Part shown: positions 44,378 to 52,329 of the stretch, in pieces | How the letters are laid out: each line of letters starts with the position of its first letter | Numbering within the stretch: the first letter of the stretch is position 1 | Assembly: GCF_024746815.1 (NCBI RefSeq) | Contig: NZ_CP080525.1 | Coordinates: 4,210,501-4,274,500 of the forward strand | DNA from: Mesorhizobium sp. AR07 | GTDB taxonomy: Bacteria; Pseudomonadota; Alphaproteobacteria; Rhizobiales; Rhizobiaceae | Direction: 5' to 3' | Length of the DNA stretch: 64,000 nt | Program-made: the position numbers and the translations under genes | The notes under the pieces: generated by a model | What the model saw: the letters and a program-made list of their open reading frames with translations, nothing else | Database searches by the model: none | Told to the model about the DNA's origin: nothing

Positions 44378-44728
44378 TCACCGATGCGAGAGAATGTTGA
44401 CCAGCCTGCCGAACGGATCGCGCACATAGAAGCGCCGCACGCCCCAGGGCTCGTCAGCTGGGCCATACTCGATGGCGAAGCCGGCCGCCTTCATGCCTTC
44501 GAGCGCCGCGTCAACGTCGTCGACCTCGATCGACAGATCAGGCACCGGCGTGCCCGAGCCGCCCTCGGCGGCAAAGCTGATCTGGACGGTCATTTCTTCT
44601 TGCGAGCCGTAGGTCGCGATCCAGCCATGATCCATCAGCACGTCGAGGCCAAGCACGTCCTGGTAGAAGCGCTTCGCCGCCGCGATGTCCGATGTCTCGA
44701 TGTTGGCAACGATACGCCGGACTTTCAT
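44378..44728 (-). CDS. VOC family (glyoxalase/bleomycin-resistance fold) protein
   Basis: The 116-residue protein has paired beta-alpha-beta units: VRRIVANIETSDIAAAKRFY at the start and SIEVDDVDAALEGMKAAGFA in the middle, ending VRDPFGRLVNILSHR. This is the VOC pattern of glyoxalase-like metalloenzymes. The substrate is unknown. The next gene upstream, a RidA-like one, is 13 bases away, so they may be co-transcribed. Confidence 0.87.
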   Translation of the reverse strand: MKVRRIVANIETSDIAAAKRFYQDVLGLDVLMDHGWIATYGSQEEMTVQISFAAEGGSGTPVPDLSIEVDDVDAALEGMKAAGFAIEYGPADEPWGVRRFYVRDPFGRLVNILSHR

Positions 44729-44741
44729 CGCCTACCCGCCT

Positions 44742-45125
44742 TCATGCCGTGCGCCGCAGCGCCGTCACTTCGATCTCGATCTTCATTTCAGGCTTGTTGA
44801 GCTGGCAGACGATCATCGTCGCCGCCGGCCTGATGTCGCCGAACGTCTCGCCCAGGATCGGGAACACCACGTCCACGAAGGCCTGGTCGGTGATGTAGTA
44901 ATGCGCCCGCACCACGTCGGCCATCGCGAAGCCGCCGTCGTGCAATGCCTTGCCGATCGTCGCCAGGCAGTTGCGCGTCTGCGCCTCGACCGTCTCCGGC
45001 ATCGTCATTGTCGCATAGTCGTAGCCGGTCGTTCCGGATACGAAACACCAGTCGCCCTGCACCACCGCGCGCGAATAGCCAGCGGTCTTTTCGAACGGCG
45101 AGTCGGTGGAGATCAGTTTTCGCAT
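44742..45125 (-). CDS. RidA/YjgF-family protein lacking the deaminase arginine
   Basis: The 127-residue protein has the YjgF fold (FVSGTTGYDYA, TIGKALHDGGFAMADVVRAH, KIEIEVTALRR). In active RidA the motif PAR(S/T) supplies the arginine that binds the imine substrate carboxylate; here the corresponding stretch is RPAATMIVCQL, with Ala in its place. It therefore belongs with non-archetypal Rid subgroups and may not deaminate 2-aminoacrylate. Confidence 0.85.
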   Translation of the reverse strand: MRKLISTDSPFEKTAGYSRAVVQGDWCFVSGTTGYDYATMTMPETVEAQTRNCLATIGKALHDGGFAMADVVRAHYYITDQAFVDVVFPILGETFGDIRPAATMIVCQLNKPEMKIEIEVTALRRTA

Positions 45126-45217
45126 GGGTGTCCTCACTGATATGGCGACCATTTTGCCGGGAAGACGCTGATCCGGCCATGGGCCAACACGGATGGATTG
45201 GCGGTGCAAATCTTTTT

Positions 45218-45283
45218 GAGGTCAGCGGGACAGCACCCCCCTCTGGCCTGCCGGACAGAGGGGGGTGGGAAGGATCGCAACGG
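45218..45283. repeat. Palindromic repeat family A, copy 3 (short form)
   Basis: The two ends CAGCACCCCCCTCTGGCCTG and CCGGACAGAGGGGGGTGGGA are joined directly, with the whole centre deleted. Confidence 0.8.
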
Positions 45284-45320
45284 AACAGCTTTATTCCCCG
45301 CCGCCGCATTGCTTGGCCAA

Positions 45321-45362
45321 GGTTGCGGCATGGATCCTCGGGTCAAGCCCGAGGATGACGAA
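45321..45362. repeat. Repeat family G short form, copy 4
   Basis: TTGCGGCATGGATCCTCGGG followed by TCAAGCCCGAGGATGACGA contains a CCTCGGG/CCCGAGG stem. A near-identical copy is at 46560-46602, and both lie directly downstream of related gene 3' ends. Confidence 0.8.
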
Positions 45363-45388
45363 AGCGTGGTGGTTGCCGCGCAGAATCC

Positions 45389-46318
45389 CTAATTCGCCGA
45401 CCCCAGCGCCTTGTCCAGAGCCTCCTTCACATCGGCCGGCCACGTCGCCACCGCCGGCCAGGCGTCCGGCTCGGGCTTGTCGCCGCGACGGGCGAAATAG
45501 AGTTTGTGCTTGGCCGGATCGACCGCCATGAAACCGTCATTGCCGCCGCAGGCGTGCGGAACGCAGCCGCTGGCGTAGAAGGCGCCTGACGCCGTCTTTT
45601 CCGTGCCGCCGCCGACCAGCAGGCTGGTCGCCATGTCGGGCATGTCCTTGCCAAGCAGCCTTTGCGCTTCCTTGTAGACGGCCTCGTTGTGGAAGGCGTC
45701 GATGATGTTCTGGTATTTTGCCGGATCGATGTCTTTCCAGTCGGTGCCGGGTTCGGGCATGTAGGTCAAATTGCCTGAAATCGTCAGCCCGTCGGTCGGC
45801 GACCATTGCAAGGCCGGCTTCTCATCCCCCGGCAACAGATAGGGCACGAAATAGATGGCGTTGTCCGACACCGCCGAGGGCGGCGCGCCGCAGTCGTCCT
45901 GTTCTACCTTCGTGCTCTGGATGGTGCCGCCTTCCGGCTTCCACACGATCACCGTTGCCGGGCCGCATTGATTGCCGCCATCGCCGACATCGAACAGCGC
46001 CACTTTGACGCCGCCGACCTCGACAATTTTGTCGAAGAAGACGTCGTAGTTGCTGGCCAGTTGCTGGCCGTCATAGGCAAGCACCTTCTCGCCATACTGT
46101 TCCTTCTGGGTGATGGTCAGCTGGCCACCCTCGAACGGCACAGGTGCCTGCTTGTCGTCGTCGGCAGCATCGGCGGCACCCGTCCCCTGGTCCGTGGCCG
46201 GTTTCTCGGCCGCCGGCGCCAGCTGCGCGGCGGGCGTCTGCGTCTGCGCATAAGCGCTCGTCACCGGCAGTAGGAAAACGGCCAGCCCGTAAGCGCCGGC
46301 AAGAAGCGAACGTATCAT
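45389..46318 (-). CDS. Secreted protein of unknown function
   Basis: The 309-residue protein has a signal peptide (SLLAGAYGLAVFLLPVTSAYA), an acidic Ala/Asp linker to about residue 55, then a globular part with cysteines in NQCGPA, DDCGAPP and SGCVPHACGGND. The end (MAVDPAKHKLYFARRGDKP) suggests an inhibitor-like or binding module. I do not recognise a family. A degraded second copy of its 3' end lies upstream at 46626-46692. Confidence 0.7.
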   Translation of the reverse strand: MIRSLLAGAYGLAVFLLPVTSAYAQTQTPAAQLAPAAEKPATDQGTGAADAADDDKQAPVPFEGGQLTITQKEQYGEKVLAYDGQQLASNYDVFFDKIVEVGGVKVALFDVGDGGNQCGPATVIVWKPEGGTIQSTKVEQDDCGAPPSAVSDNAIYFVPYLLPGDEKPALQWSPTDGLTISGNLTYMPEPGTDWKDIDPAKYQNIIDAFHNEAVYKEAQRLLGKDMPDMATSLLVGGGTEKTASGAFYASGCVPHACGGNDGFMAVDPAKHKLYFARRGDKPEPDAWPAVATWPADVKEALDKALGSAN

Positions 46319-46439
46319 GGTGGTCCTCCGTTTCGTCGGATCAAAGCCGGCGGGAAACGAAATGCCAGTCCGCGCCACCGCGCTGGAGCGCCGGCGGAAC
46401 AGGAATCACAGCTCGGAGATTGGCCGAAGCCTTCGCGTT

Positions 46440-46507
46440 TTCGTCATCCTGGGGCGAAGCAAGGAGCAAAGCGACGCGGCGCAGACCCCAGGATCCATGC
46501 CATGACA
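46440..46507. repeat. Dispersed repeat family G, copy 5
   Basis: TCGTCATCCTGGGGCGAAGC...GCAGACCCCAGGATCCATGC. This is an intact copy showing the GGATCCATGCC site into which the first IS110 element inserted elsewhere. Confidence 0.8.
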
Positions 46508-46559
46508 TATGAGCGCTGCCGCAGTGCAGATTTCCGGTCCGCCGCATGCCCTCGGCTGA

Positions 46560-46602
46560 GGTCGCGGCATGGATCCTCGGGTCAAGCCCGAGGATGACGA
46601 AG
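46560..46602. repeat. Repeat family G short form, copy 6
   Basis: GTCGCGGCATGGATCCTCGG followed by GTCAAGCCCGAGGATGACG; its counterpart is at 45321-45362. Confidence 0.8.
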
Positions 46603-46625
46603 CCGCCGTGGGCGCAGCGAAGCCC

Positions 46626-46692
46626 ATCGGCGACCCAACCGCTTTGTCCAGCGCCGCCTTGACGTTGGCGGACCAGGTCTCCGGTGCCGTTC
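46626..46692 (-). pseudogene. Remnant of a second copy of the 45389-46318 gene (3' end only)
   Basis: On the minus strand this stretch reads ETWSANVKAALDKAVGSP, aligning with ATWPADVKEALDKALGSAN at the end of the unknown secreted protein. The downstream short G repeat is also shared, so a gene end plus flank was duplicated and then mostly lost. The rest of the 386-base gap holds repeats only. Confidence 0.7.
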
Positions 46693-46704
46693 AGGCCGCG
46701 ACTT

Positions 46705-47310
46705 TCAGGCCCACGGGCGCTGTTCGGCGTTCTTCTTTTCGAACGAAGCGATGGCGCCGGCCTTCTCCATCGTCAGGCCGATATCGTCGAGCCCGTTGAG
46801 CATGCAATGCCGCTTGAAATCGTCGAGGTCGAACGCGACCACGCCGCCGTCAGGACCACGGATCTCCTTGGCCTCGAGGTCGATCGACAGGGTGGCGTTG
46901 GAGCCGCGCGAGGCGTCGTCCATCAGCTTCTCGAGATCCTCGGGGCTGACGGTGATCGGCAGCACGCCGTTCTTGAAGCAGTTGTTGTAAAAGATGTCGG
47001 CGAACGAGGTCGAGATGACGCAGCGAATGCCGAAGTCGAGCAGCGCCCATGGCGCGTGTTCGCGCGATGAGCCGCAGCCGAAATTGTCGCCTGCGACCAG
47101 GATCTGCGCCTTGCGGTAGGCCGGCTTGTTGAGCACGAAATCCGGATTCTCCGAACCGTCCTCATTGTAGCGCATTTCGGCGAACAGGCCGGTGCCAAGC
47201 CCGGTGCGCTTGATCGTCTTGAGATAATCCTTCGGGATGATCATGTCGGTGTCGACATTGACGATCGGCATCGGAGCGGCGACGCCGGTGAGCTTGGTGA
47301 ATTTTTCCAT
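46705..47310 (-). CDS. leuD: 3-isopropylmalate dehydratase small subunit
   Basis: The 201-residue subunit pairs with LeuC to isomerise isopropylmalate in leucine synthesis. It has the swivel-domain motifs VNVDTDMIIPKDYLKTIKR, GDNFGCGSSREHAPWALLDF near residue 74 and FADIFYNNCFKNGVLPI. It is full length; leuC is not in the window. Confidence 0.96.
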   Translation of the reverse strand: MEKFTKLTGVAAPMPIVNVDTDMIIPKDYLKTIKRTGLGTGLFAEMRYNEDGSENPDFVLNKPAYRKAQILVAGDNFGCGSSREHAPWALLDFGIRCVISTSFADIFYNNCFKNGVLPITVSPEDLEKLMDDASRGSNATLSIDLEAKEIRGPDGGVVAFDLDDFKRHCMLNGLDDIGLTMEKAGAIASFEKKNAEQRPWA

Positions 47311-47461
47311 GGCTTTTGCCCGTGTCTTCGTTGCGGGGGGATTTGCTGACGCCGGTTTACACAAAGCCGCGGGCAAATAAAAGGCGGCTGTGTGCGGTGG
47401 CACAAGCCATAGGCGCAAAAGCGGCTTCGAATTCGCCGTCCGATGGTGCAGTCTGGCCGCC

Positions 47462-47887
47462 ATGGCGCAAAACTCCCACGTCCTCTATGCCCGCGAACCC
47501 GCGCTCGACAGTGCCGAATTCCGCCGTGTGCTGGTGGAATCCGGCCTCGGCGAGACACGGCCCGTCGATGACGACGCCCGCCTGCAGGCGATGCTGTCAG
47601 GCGCCAATCTGGTTCTGACGGCGCGTCTCGATGTCGAGGGCAAGCCGCTGATCGGCGTTATCAGGGCCGTTACCGACTTCTCCTGGGTCTGCTACATCTC
47701 GGAACTCGCCGTTTCCCAATCGGCGCAGGGCCTCGGCATCGGCAAGGGCCTGATGGACGAGGCGCGCCGGCAACTCGGGCCATCCGTCGCCATCAGCCTG
47801 ATCTCCATGCCCGACGCCGTCGGCTTCTACGAGCGCATCGGCATGAAGCGCTTGCCCGACGCCTTCTGGTTCTCCCGCAAGGGCTGA
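47462..47887 (+). CDS. GNAT family N-acetyltransferase
   Basis: The 141-residue protein has the acetyl-CoA loop LAVSQSAQGLGIGKGLMDEA near residue 80 and the terminal DAVGFYERIGMKRLPDAFWF. It belongs to a small GNAT subgroup of unknown substrate. The gene is divergent from leuD. Confidence 0.86.
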   Translation: MAQNSHVLYAREPALDSAEFRRVLVESGLGETRPVDDDARLQAMLSGANLVLTARLDVEGKPLIGVIRAVTDFSWVCYISELAVSQSAQGLGIGKGLMDEARRQLGPSVAISLISMPDAVGFYERIGMKRLPDAFWFSRKG

Positions 47888-47945
47888 CGTTTTTTCCCCT
47901 GTGACCGCATCCAGCCGCCAAAGGCATGAGATGTTGCCACTTGAC

Positions 47946-47965
47946 ATGCAACCAAATGGTTGCAT
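47946..47965 (+). promoter_or_regulatory. ArsR operator of the second ArsR-SRPBCC module
   Basis: The perfect 20-base inverted repeat ATGCAACCAAATGGTTGCAT ends nine bases before the ArsR start codon. Its 12-base core AACCAAATGGTT is identical to that at 35048-35059. A TTGACA-like -35 element (47941-47946) touches the operator, so binding would block the promoter. Confidence 0.8.
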
Positions 47966-47974
47966 ATTAAAGCC

Positions 47975-48295
47975 ATGAGCATGGATGCCGTCTTTCGCGC
48001 CCTGGCCGACCCGACCCGCCGGCAATTGCTGGACAGTCTCCATGTCAGGAACGGGCAGACGCTGAACGCGCTGTGCGCGGAGATGGACATGACGCGCCAG
48101 GCGGTGACCAAGCACCTGGCGATCCTGGAGGAAGCCAACCTCGTCACCACCATCCGCAAGGGGCGCGAGAAGGAACATTACCTCAACCCCGTTCCCATCA
48201 ACGAGATCGCCGACCGCTGGATCGGCAAATTCGAGCGCGGGCGGCTGAACGCGCTCGGCGATCTGAAGAAACGCCTCGAAAGGGAAGACCGATGA
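47975..48295 (+). CDS. ArsR family transcriptional regulator
   Basis: The 106-residue repressor contains FRALADPTRRQLLDSLHVRN and ALCAEMDMTRQAVTKHLAIL (recognition helix), then EEANLVTTIRKGREKEHYLN. It has no metal ligands. Its stop overlaps the next start (ATGA), so regulator and SRPBCC protein are translationally coupled. Confidence 0.92.
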   Translation: MSMDAVFRALADPTRRQLLDSLHVRNGQTLNALCAEMDMTRQAVTKHLAILEEANLVTTIRKGREKEHYLNPVPINEIADRWIGKFERGRLNALGDLKKRLEREDR

Positions 48296-48738
48296 GCAAC
48301 GCTTTCGTTTACGTGACCTACATCCGCACCACGCCCGAAAAACTCTGGGAAGCGCTGACCGAGCCGGAATTCCACCAGCGTTATTTCCTCGGCGCCCAGA
48401 TGCAGAGCGACTGGAAGCAAGGGTCGGCATGGAAGATGGTCTATGCCGACGGCCGCGTCACCGACAGCGGCGAAATCCTGGAGATCGATCCGCCAAGGCG
48501 CGTCGTGATCAAATGGCGCAATGAATTCATGCCGGAGGTGAAGGCCGACGGCTACACCATTTGCACCTTCGTCATCGAGCAGGAGGGCGACATGATGAAG
48601 CTTGCCGTCACCCACGCGGCGGACGGTCCGCACAAACTGCTCGAGCATGTCGGCAAGGGCTGGCCGCTGGTCCTGTCGAGCCTCAAGAGCCTGCTCGAAA
48701 CCGGCAAGGGCCTGTCGCGTCCGGCGTCAAAAGGTTGA
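48292..48738 (+). CDS. SRPBCC/AHSA1-like protein
   Basis: The 148-residue protein contains VYVTYIRTTPEKLWEALTEP, EFHQRYFLGAQMQSDWKQGS and the C-terminal GKGWPLVLSSLKSLLETGK, the usual AHSA1-like form found beside ArsR genes. The ligand is unknown. Confidence 0.9.
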   Translation: MSNAFVYVTYIRTTPEKLWEALTEPEFHQRYFLGAQMQSDWKQGSAWKMVYADGRVTDSGEILEIDPPRRVVIKWRNEFMPEVKADGYTICTFVIEQEGDMMKLAVTHAADGPHKLLEHVGKGWPLVLSSLKSLLETGKGLSRPASKG

Positions 48739-48780
48739 GGTCATCGTTTCGATAGCGAAACAATCCTGTTGGAGGCCGCT

Positions 48781-49272
48781 ATGATACATGTCCCTGTCGT
48801 GCACAGCATGACCAATGGCGAGACCATTCTGGCAAGCGCCGACATCGGCGCGGCTGCGGAGCGCATCTTCCGCGCCCTGGTCACGAACGAGGTCGAGCAC
48901 TGGTGGGGGTCAGCCGAGACCTACCGGATGGTCGATTGGTCGGCCGATCTTCGTGTCGGCGGCCGCTGGACGGTCACCGTCAGAACGGCAGACGGCAAGG
49001 ACCTGCCTGCCAGCGGCGAGTTCCTCGACATCGAGGCGCCGCGCCGGATCGTGCAGACGCGAGCCTATGCGTGGGACCATCCCACGCTTGGCCGGCGACA
49101 GACGACGGTCGCCTGGCTGCTCGAGCCGATCGCCGACGGTACGCGCGTCACCATCTGCCATGGCGGCTTTGCCGGGTTGAGCGACGCGGCGACTGAACAT
49201 GCCGAGGGTTGGGGACGGGTGCTGAGCTGGCTGCAGTCCTATTTGGGTACGGGAAGCCGAACGGTGGCTTAG
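48781..49272 (+). CDS. SRPBCC/AHSA1-like protein
   Basis: The 163-residue protein contains ETILASADIGAAAERIFRAL and EVEHWWGSAETYRMVDWSAD, then LRVGGRWTVTV and HAEGWGRVLSWLQSYL. The ATG at 48781 has TTGGAGG nine bases upstream. It is the third gene of the ArsR module; both SRPBCC paralogues differ clearly in sequence. Confidence 0.88.
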   Translation: MIHVPVVHSMTNGETILASADIGAAAERIFRALVTNEVEHWWGSAETYRMVDWSADLRVGGRWTVTVRTADGKDLPASGEFLDIEAPRRIVQTRAYAWDHPTLGRRQTTVAWLLEPIADGTRVTICHGGFAGLSDAATEHAEGWGRVLSWLQSYLGTGSRTVA

Positions 49273-49302
49273 CCGATTGGCGGCGGTGCAAAAATGGGAA
49301 GT

Positions 49303-49505
49303 CGTTCCGTAGCGATCCTTCGCGCCCCCCTCTGGCCTGCCGGCCATCTCCCCCACTTGGGGGGAGATTGGCAGCTTTGCCGGTGGCGCGCTTCTTGCGG
49401 CGTTGGGAATTGGCTAAAGCCGAAATGACAGCTGATCTCCCCCATGGGGACCCCATGAGGGGAGATGTCCGGCAGGACAGAGGGGGGCGCTGTCCTGCCG
49501 ACGTC
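49303..49505. repeat. Palindromic repeat family A, copy 4
   Basis: TAGCGATCCTTCGCGCCCCC...GACAGAGGGGGGCGCTGTCC, with inverted arms and a variant inner arm CCCCATGGGGACCCCATGAG. It fills most of the gap between the SRPBCC gene and the DUF72 gene. Confidence 0.85.
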
Positions 49506-49571
49506 AAAGATAACCGCTGCCCAAGCACCGTCATGCCTTGACCTGCGCCTCATCTTGTCCACATCCCCAGC

Positions 49572-50303
49572 ATGGAGAAGCAGGGATGTTTCATAGGCAC
49601 GGCCGGCTGGAGCATCTCGGCGCGGCACAAGGATGATTTTCCGCAATCCGGTTCGCATCTCGAACGCTACGCCAGACGCCTTCCGATCGTCGAGATCGAC
49701 ACCTCCTTCTACAGGCCGCATCGCCGCGAGACCTACGAACGCTGGGCACGCTCCGTGCCGGAGCACTTCCGCTTCGCCGTCAAGACGCCCAGGACCATGA
49801 CCCATGAGCATCGTCTCGTCGGTTGCGAAACGCTTGCTGAGCTCTTTCTCCGGCAGGCTGAAGGTCTCGGCGAAAAGCTGAGCGTGCTTTTGGTACAGCT
49901 GCCGAGCTTGCCGTTCGATCCGGACGTCGCAAGCGGTTTCTTCGACATGTTGGGAAGGCGGACCCAAGCCAGGCTGGCATGCGAGCCGCGCCACCCGAGC
50001 TGGTTCGATGCGGAGGCGGAGACGCTTCTGGCCGGTCGCCAGGTTGCGCGTGTTGGCGCCGATCCGGCTCCGGTCCCCGCCGCGTCGGTGCCGGGCGGCT
50101 GGCACGGCCTTGCCTATTTCCGCTGGCACGGCGCGCCGCGCATCTATTACTCGGACTATGATGCCGAAAGCCTCGACCGGATCAGGCAGCAAGTGGAAAC
50201 AGCAGCCGCTTCGGGCGCGGACGTCTGGTGCGTTTTCGACAACACGGCCGAGGGTCACGCGCTTGGCAATGCCCTCACCGTCGATGCCATGATTGACTCT
50301 TAA
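49572..50303 (+). CDS. DUF72 domain-containing protein
   Basis: The 243-residue soluble protein has FIGTAGWSISARHKDDFP, VEIDTSFYRPHRRETYERWA, FAVKTPRTMTHEHRL and the C-terminal VWCVFDNTAEGHALGNAL, matching the TIM-barrel DUF72 family of unknown function. Family members average 240-300 residues. Confidence 0.9.
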   Translation: MEKQGCFIGTAGWSISARHKDDFPQSGSHLERYARRLPIVEIDTSFYRPHRRETYERWARSVPEHFRFAVKTPRTMTHEHRLVGCETLAELFLRQAEGLGEKLSVLLVQLPSLPFDPDVASGFFDMLGRRTQARLACEPRHPSWFDAEAETLLAGRQVARVGADPAPVPAASVPGGWHGLAYFRWHGAPRIYYSDYDAESLDRIRQQVETAAASGADVWCVFDNTAEGHALGNALTVDAMIDS

Positions 50304-50488
50304 GTCAATTGGCCGGCGCAACCCCCAAAATACAGCACCGCCTGTCCTTTTATGCGCGCAAGAGACGCTGTAGTACTTTGTTCCCGCGCGGGATTGTTTC
50401 CAGACCAAGATCAGCGCGGCAAGAACAGCCCCGGCTTTCGGGGTCTGACAGGGGCGGCCCGAGCGGCTCGCGGGAGAAGGGACGGACG

Positions 50489-51280
50489 ATGGCAGGTGCA
50501 AGGACGGAATTGGCAAGCGATGCGATGCCGTTGTTCTATTCGAGGCCCGAGGCGCTCAACCCAGCGCGGCACGGCTCGCTTGGCCTGACCGCGCGCAGCG
50601 ACTTCGCCTTTGCCCGCTCGGCCCATGCGATTCCGGTGGTGGCGTCAGAAATGCCGGCGGCGATGCGCTCCTACCCGATCGTCTTCATCGGCGAGGCCAA
50701 GGCGCCGGTGATCATCACCGGCGTGCGCAAGGACGAGAACCTGTTCGTCGACGCCGACGGCAAATGGACCGGGCCGCACTACATCCCCGCCTATGTCCGC
50801 CGCTATCCCTTCATCCTGGCCGAAGATCCGAAGTCGCCCGGCCGGCTGACGCTGTGCGTCGACCGCGCAAGCGAGCGCATCGTCGACCAGTTGCTGGCGC
50901 CCTTCCGTGACGAAAAGATTCTGCCGTTCTTCATTGGCAACGAGCCGACCGAAGCGACCAAGCAGGCGCTCGCCTTCTGCAATCAGTTCCAGATCGATTT
51001 CAACGCCACCCGCGCGATGGTCGAAAGGATCGACGCGCACGGCCTGTTCGCGCCGCGCCAGAGCCAGGTGACGCTCGAGGGCGGCGAGGTGCTCAACCTC
51101 ACCGACTTCCAGGTGATCGACGAGCCGGCCTTCAACAAACTGAGCGACGAGGCGTTTCTCGATCTCAGGAAATCAGGCGCACTCGGCCTGCTCTACTGCC
51201 ACCTCGCCTCGACCAACAGCTGGACCTCGCTGGTGCATCAGGCGTCGCTGCGGAAGGCGGACGGGGCGAAGAACGGCTGA
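50489..51280 (+). CDS. SapC family protein
   Basis: The 263-residue protein contains MPLFYSRPEALNPARHGSLG, YIPAYVRRYPFILAEDP and ALAFCNQFQIDFNATRAMVE. It is the SapC family (named after an S-layer associated gene of Campylobacter), widespread in Rhizobiales with unknown role. The ATG at 50489 is taken because family members begin just before PLFYxxPEALNxxxH. Confidence 0.87.
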   Translation: MAGARTELASDAMPLFYSRPEALNPARHGSLGLTARSDFAFARSAHAIPVVASEMPAAMRSYPIVFIGEAKAPVIITGVRKDENLFVDADGKWTGPHYIPAYVRRYPFILAEDPKSPGRLTLCVDRASERIVDQLLAPFRDEKILPFFIGNEPTEATKQALAFCNQFQIDFNATRAMVERIDAHGLFAPRQSQVTLEGGEVLNLTDFQVIDEPAFNKLSDEAFLDLRKSGALGLLYCHLASTNSWTSLVHQASLRKADGAKNG

Positions 51281-51401
51281 GGGCGCAAGGCCAACGAGGC
51301 CAAGCGTGAACCGTTCTCGCTGTGACTTTATGTGATTTCTGGAAGATGATGCGCAAGATTTCCGCCAAAGCGCCCCGTCCAGCGCACACCCCTGAAAACG
51401 A

Positions 51402-51427
51402 AAAAGCCGCGGCGGACCGCGGCTTTT
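51402..51427. terminator. Bidirectional terminator between sapC-like gene and tRNA-Gly
   Basis: The stem AAAAGCCGCGG/CCGCGGCTTTT has loop CGGA. On the minus strand it follows the tRNA by 26 bases and has a CTTTTTCG tail; on the plus strand it could end the SapC transcript. Confidence 0.8.
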
Positions 51428-51453
51428 CGATGCTTGATTCCCTTTGAGGAAAC

Positions 51454-51528
51454 TGGAGCGGGTGAAGCGATTCGAACGCTCGACCCCAACCTTGGCAAGG
51501 TTGTGCTCTACCCCTGAGCTACACCCGC
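51454..51528 (-). tRNA. tRNA-Gly(GCC)
   Basis: The 75-base sequence reads GCGGGTGTAGCTCAGGGGTA at the 5' end. The anticodon arm CAACCTTGCCAAGGTTG presents GCC, the T arm is CGAGCGTTCGAATCGC, and the encoded CCA follows the discriminator T. The acceptor stem GCGGGTG/CACCCGC is fully paired. A terminator lies downstream. Confidence 0.97.
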
Positions 51529-51747
51529 TCGCACGGCGTCTTGGCCGCAAGCCGGGCCTATATGGCTGAAGAGCGCGGCGATTGCAACAGGGAAATAGTA
51601 CGCTTTTTGCAACGCGGCAGGCGATACCGGCAAGGCACCGGCACTGTGCGGCGGGCGCGGTCGCCGCGATGTCGCATGACGGTCTTGTGTCGGCCGCCCG
51701 ATTGGCCGTAAACGGCTTGGCAGAAAACGGGACGAAGACGAAAACCG

Positions 51748-52245
51748 ATGCCGAAGACCGAAGCCGAGCTGATGACCTTTCTTGCCGAACTCGACATTGC
51801 CGCCTCGACGCGGCGCCATCCGCCGCTGTTCACGGTTGCCGATTCGCAGGCGCTGCGTGGCGAAATCGCCGGCGGGCACACGAAAAACCTGTTCCTGAAG
51901 GACAAGAAGGACAATTTCTTCCTGGTCACCGTCGGCGAGGACGCGGTCGTCGACCTGAAGCAGATCCACCAGCTGATCGGCGCCGCCAGCCGCGTCTCCT
52001 TCGGCAGGCCGGAGATGCTGATGGAGCTGCTCGGCGTGACGCCGGGCGCGGTCACGGTCCTTGGGCTGATCAACGACACCGCGGGCCGGGTCAAGGTCGT
52101 TCTCGATCAAGCACTGATGCAGCATGCGGTGATCAACGCCCATCCACTGACCAATGAGGCGACGACGTCGATCGCGGCGGGCGACCTGATCAAATTCGTC
52201 GAGGCAACAGGGCACGATGCTGCTATCTTGAAAGTCTCCGCGTGA
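51748..52245 (+). CDS. Prolyl-tRNA editing-domain protein (YbaK/ProX type)
   Basis: The 165-residue free-standing editing domain is related to the INS domain of prolyl-tRNA synthetase. The lysine-containing motif GGHTKNLFLKDKKDNFFLVT and the C-terminal HPLTNEATTSIAAGDLIKFV match the ProXp-ala/PrdX-like group, which clears Ala-tRNA(Pro). No synthetase is adjacent. Confidence 0.9.
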   Translation: MPKTEAELMTFLAELDIAASTRRHPPLFTVADSQALRGEIAGGHTKNLFLKDKKDNFFLVTVGEDAVVDLKQIHQLIGAASRVSFGRPEMLMELLGVTPGAVTVLGLINDTAGRVKVVLDQALMQHAVINAHPLTNEATTSIAAGDLIKFVEATGHDAAILKVSA

Positions 52246-52329
52246 TCGCCACATGGATGGCTTGAATCCGATTGTCTGAAGGATATGGCGCCTGGCCGCC
52301 GGCCGGCCGCGTCACGGAAGGGTAAAGAG

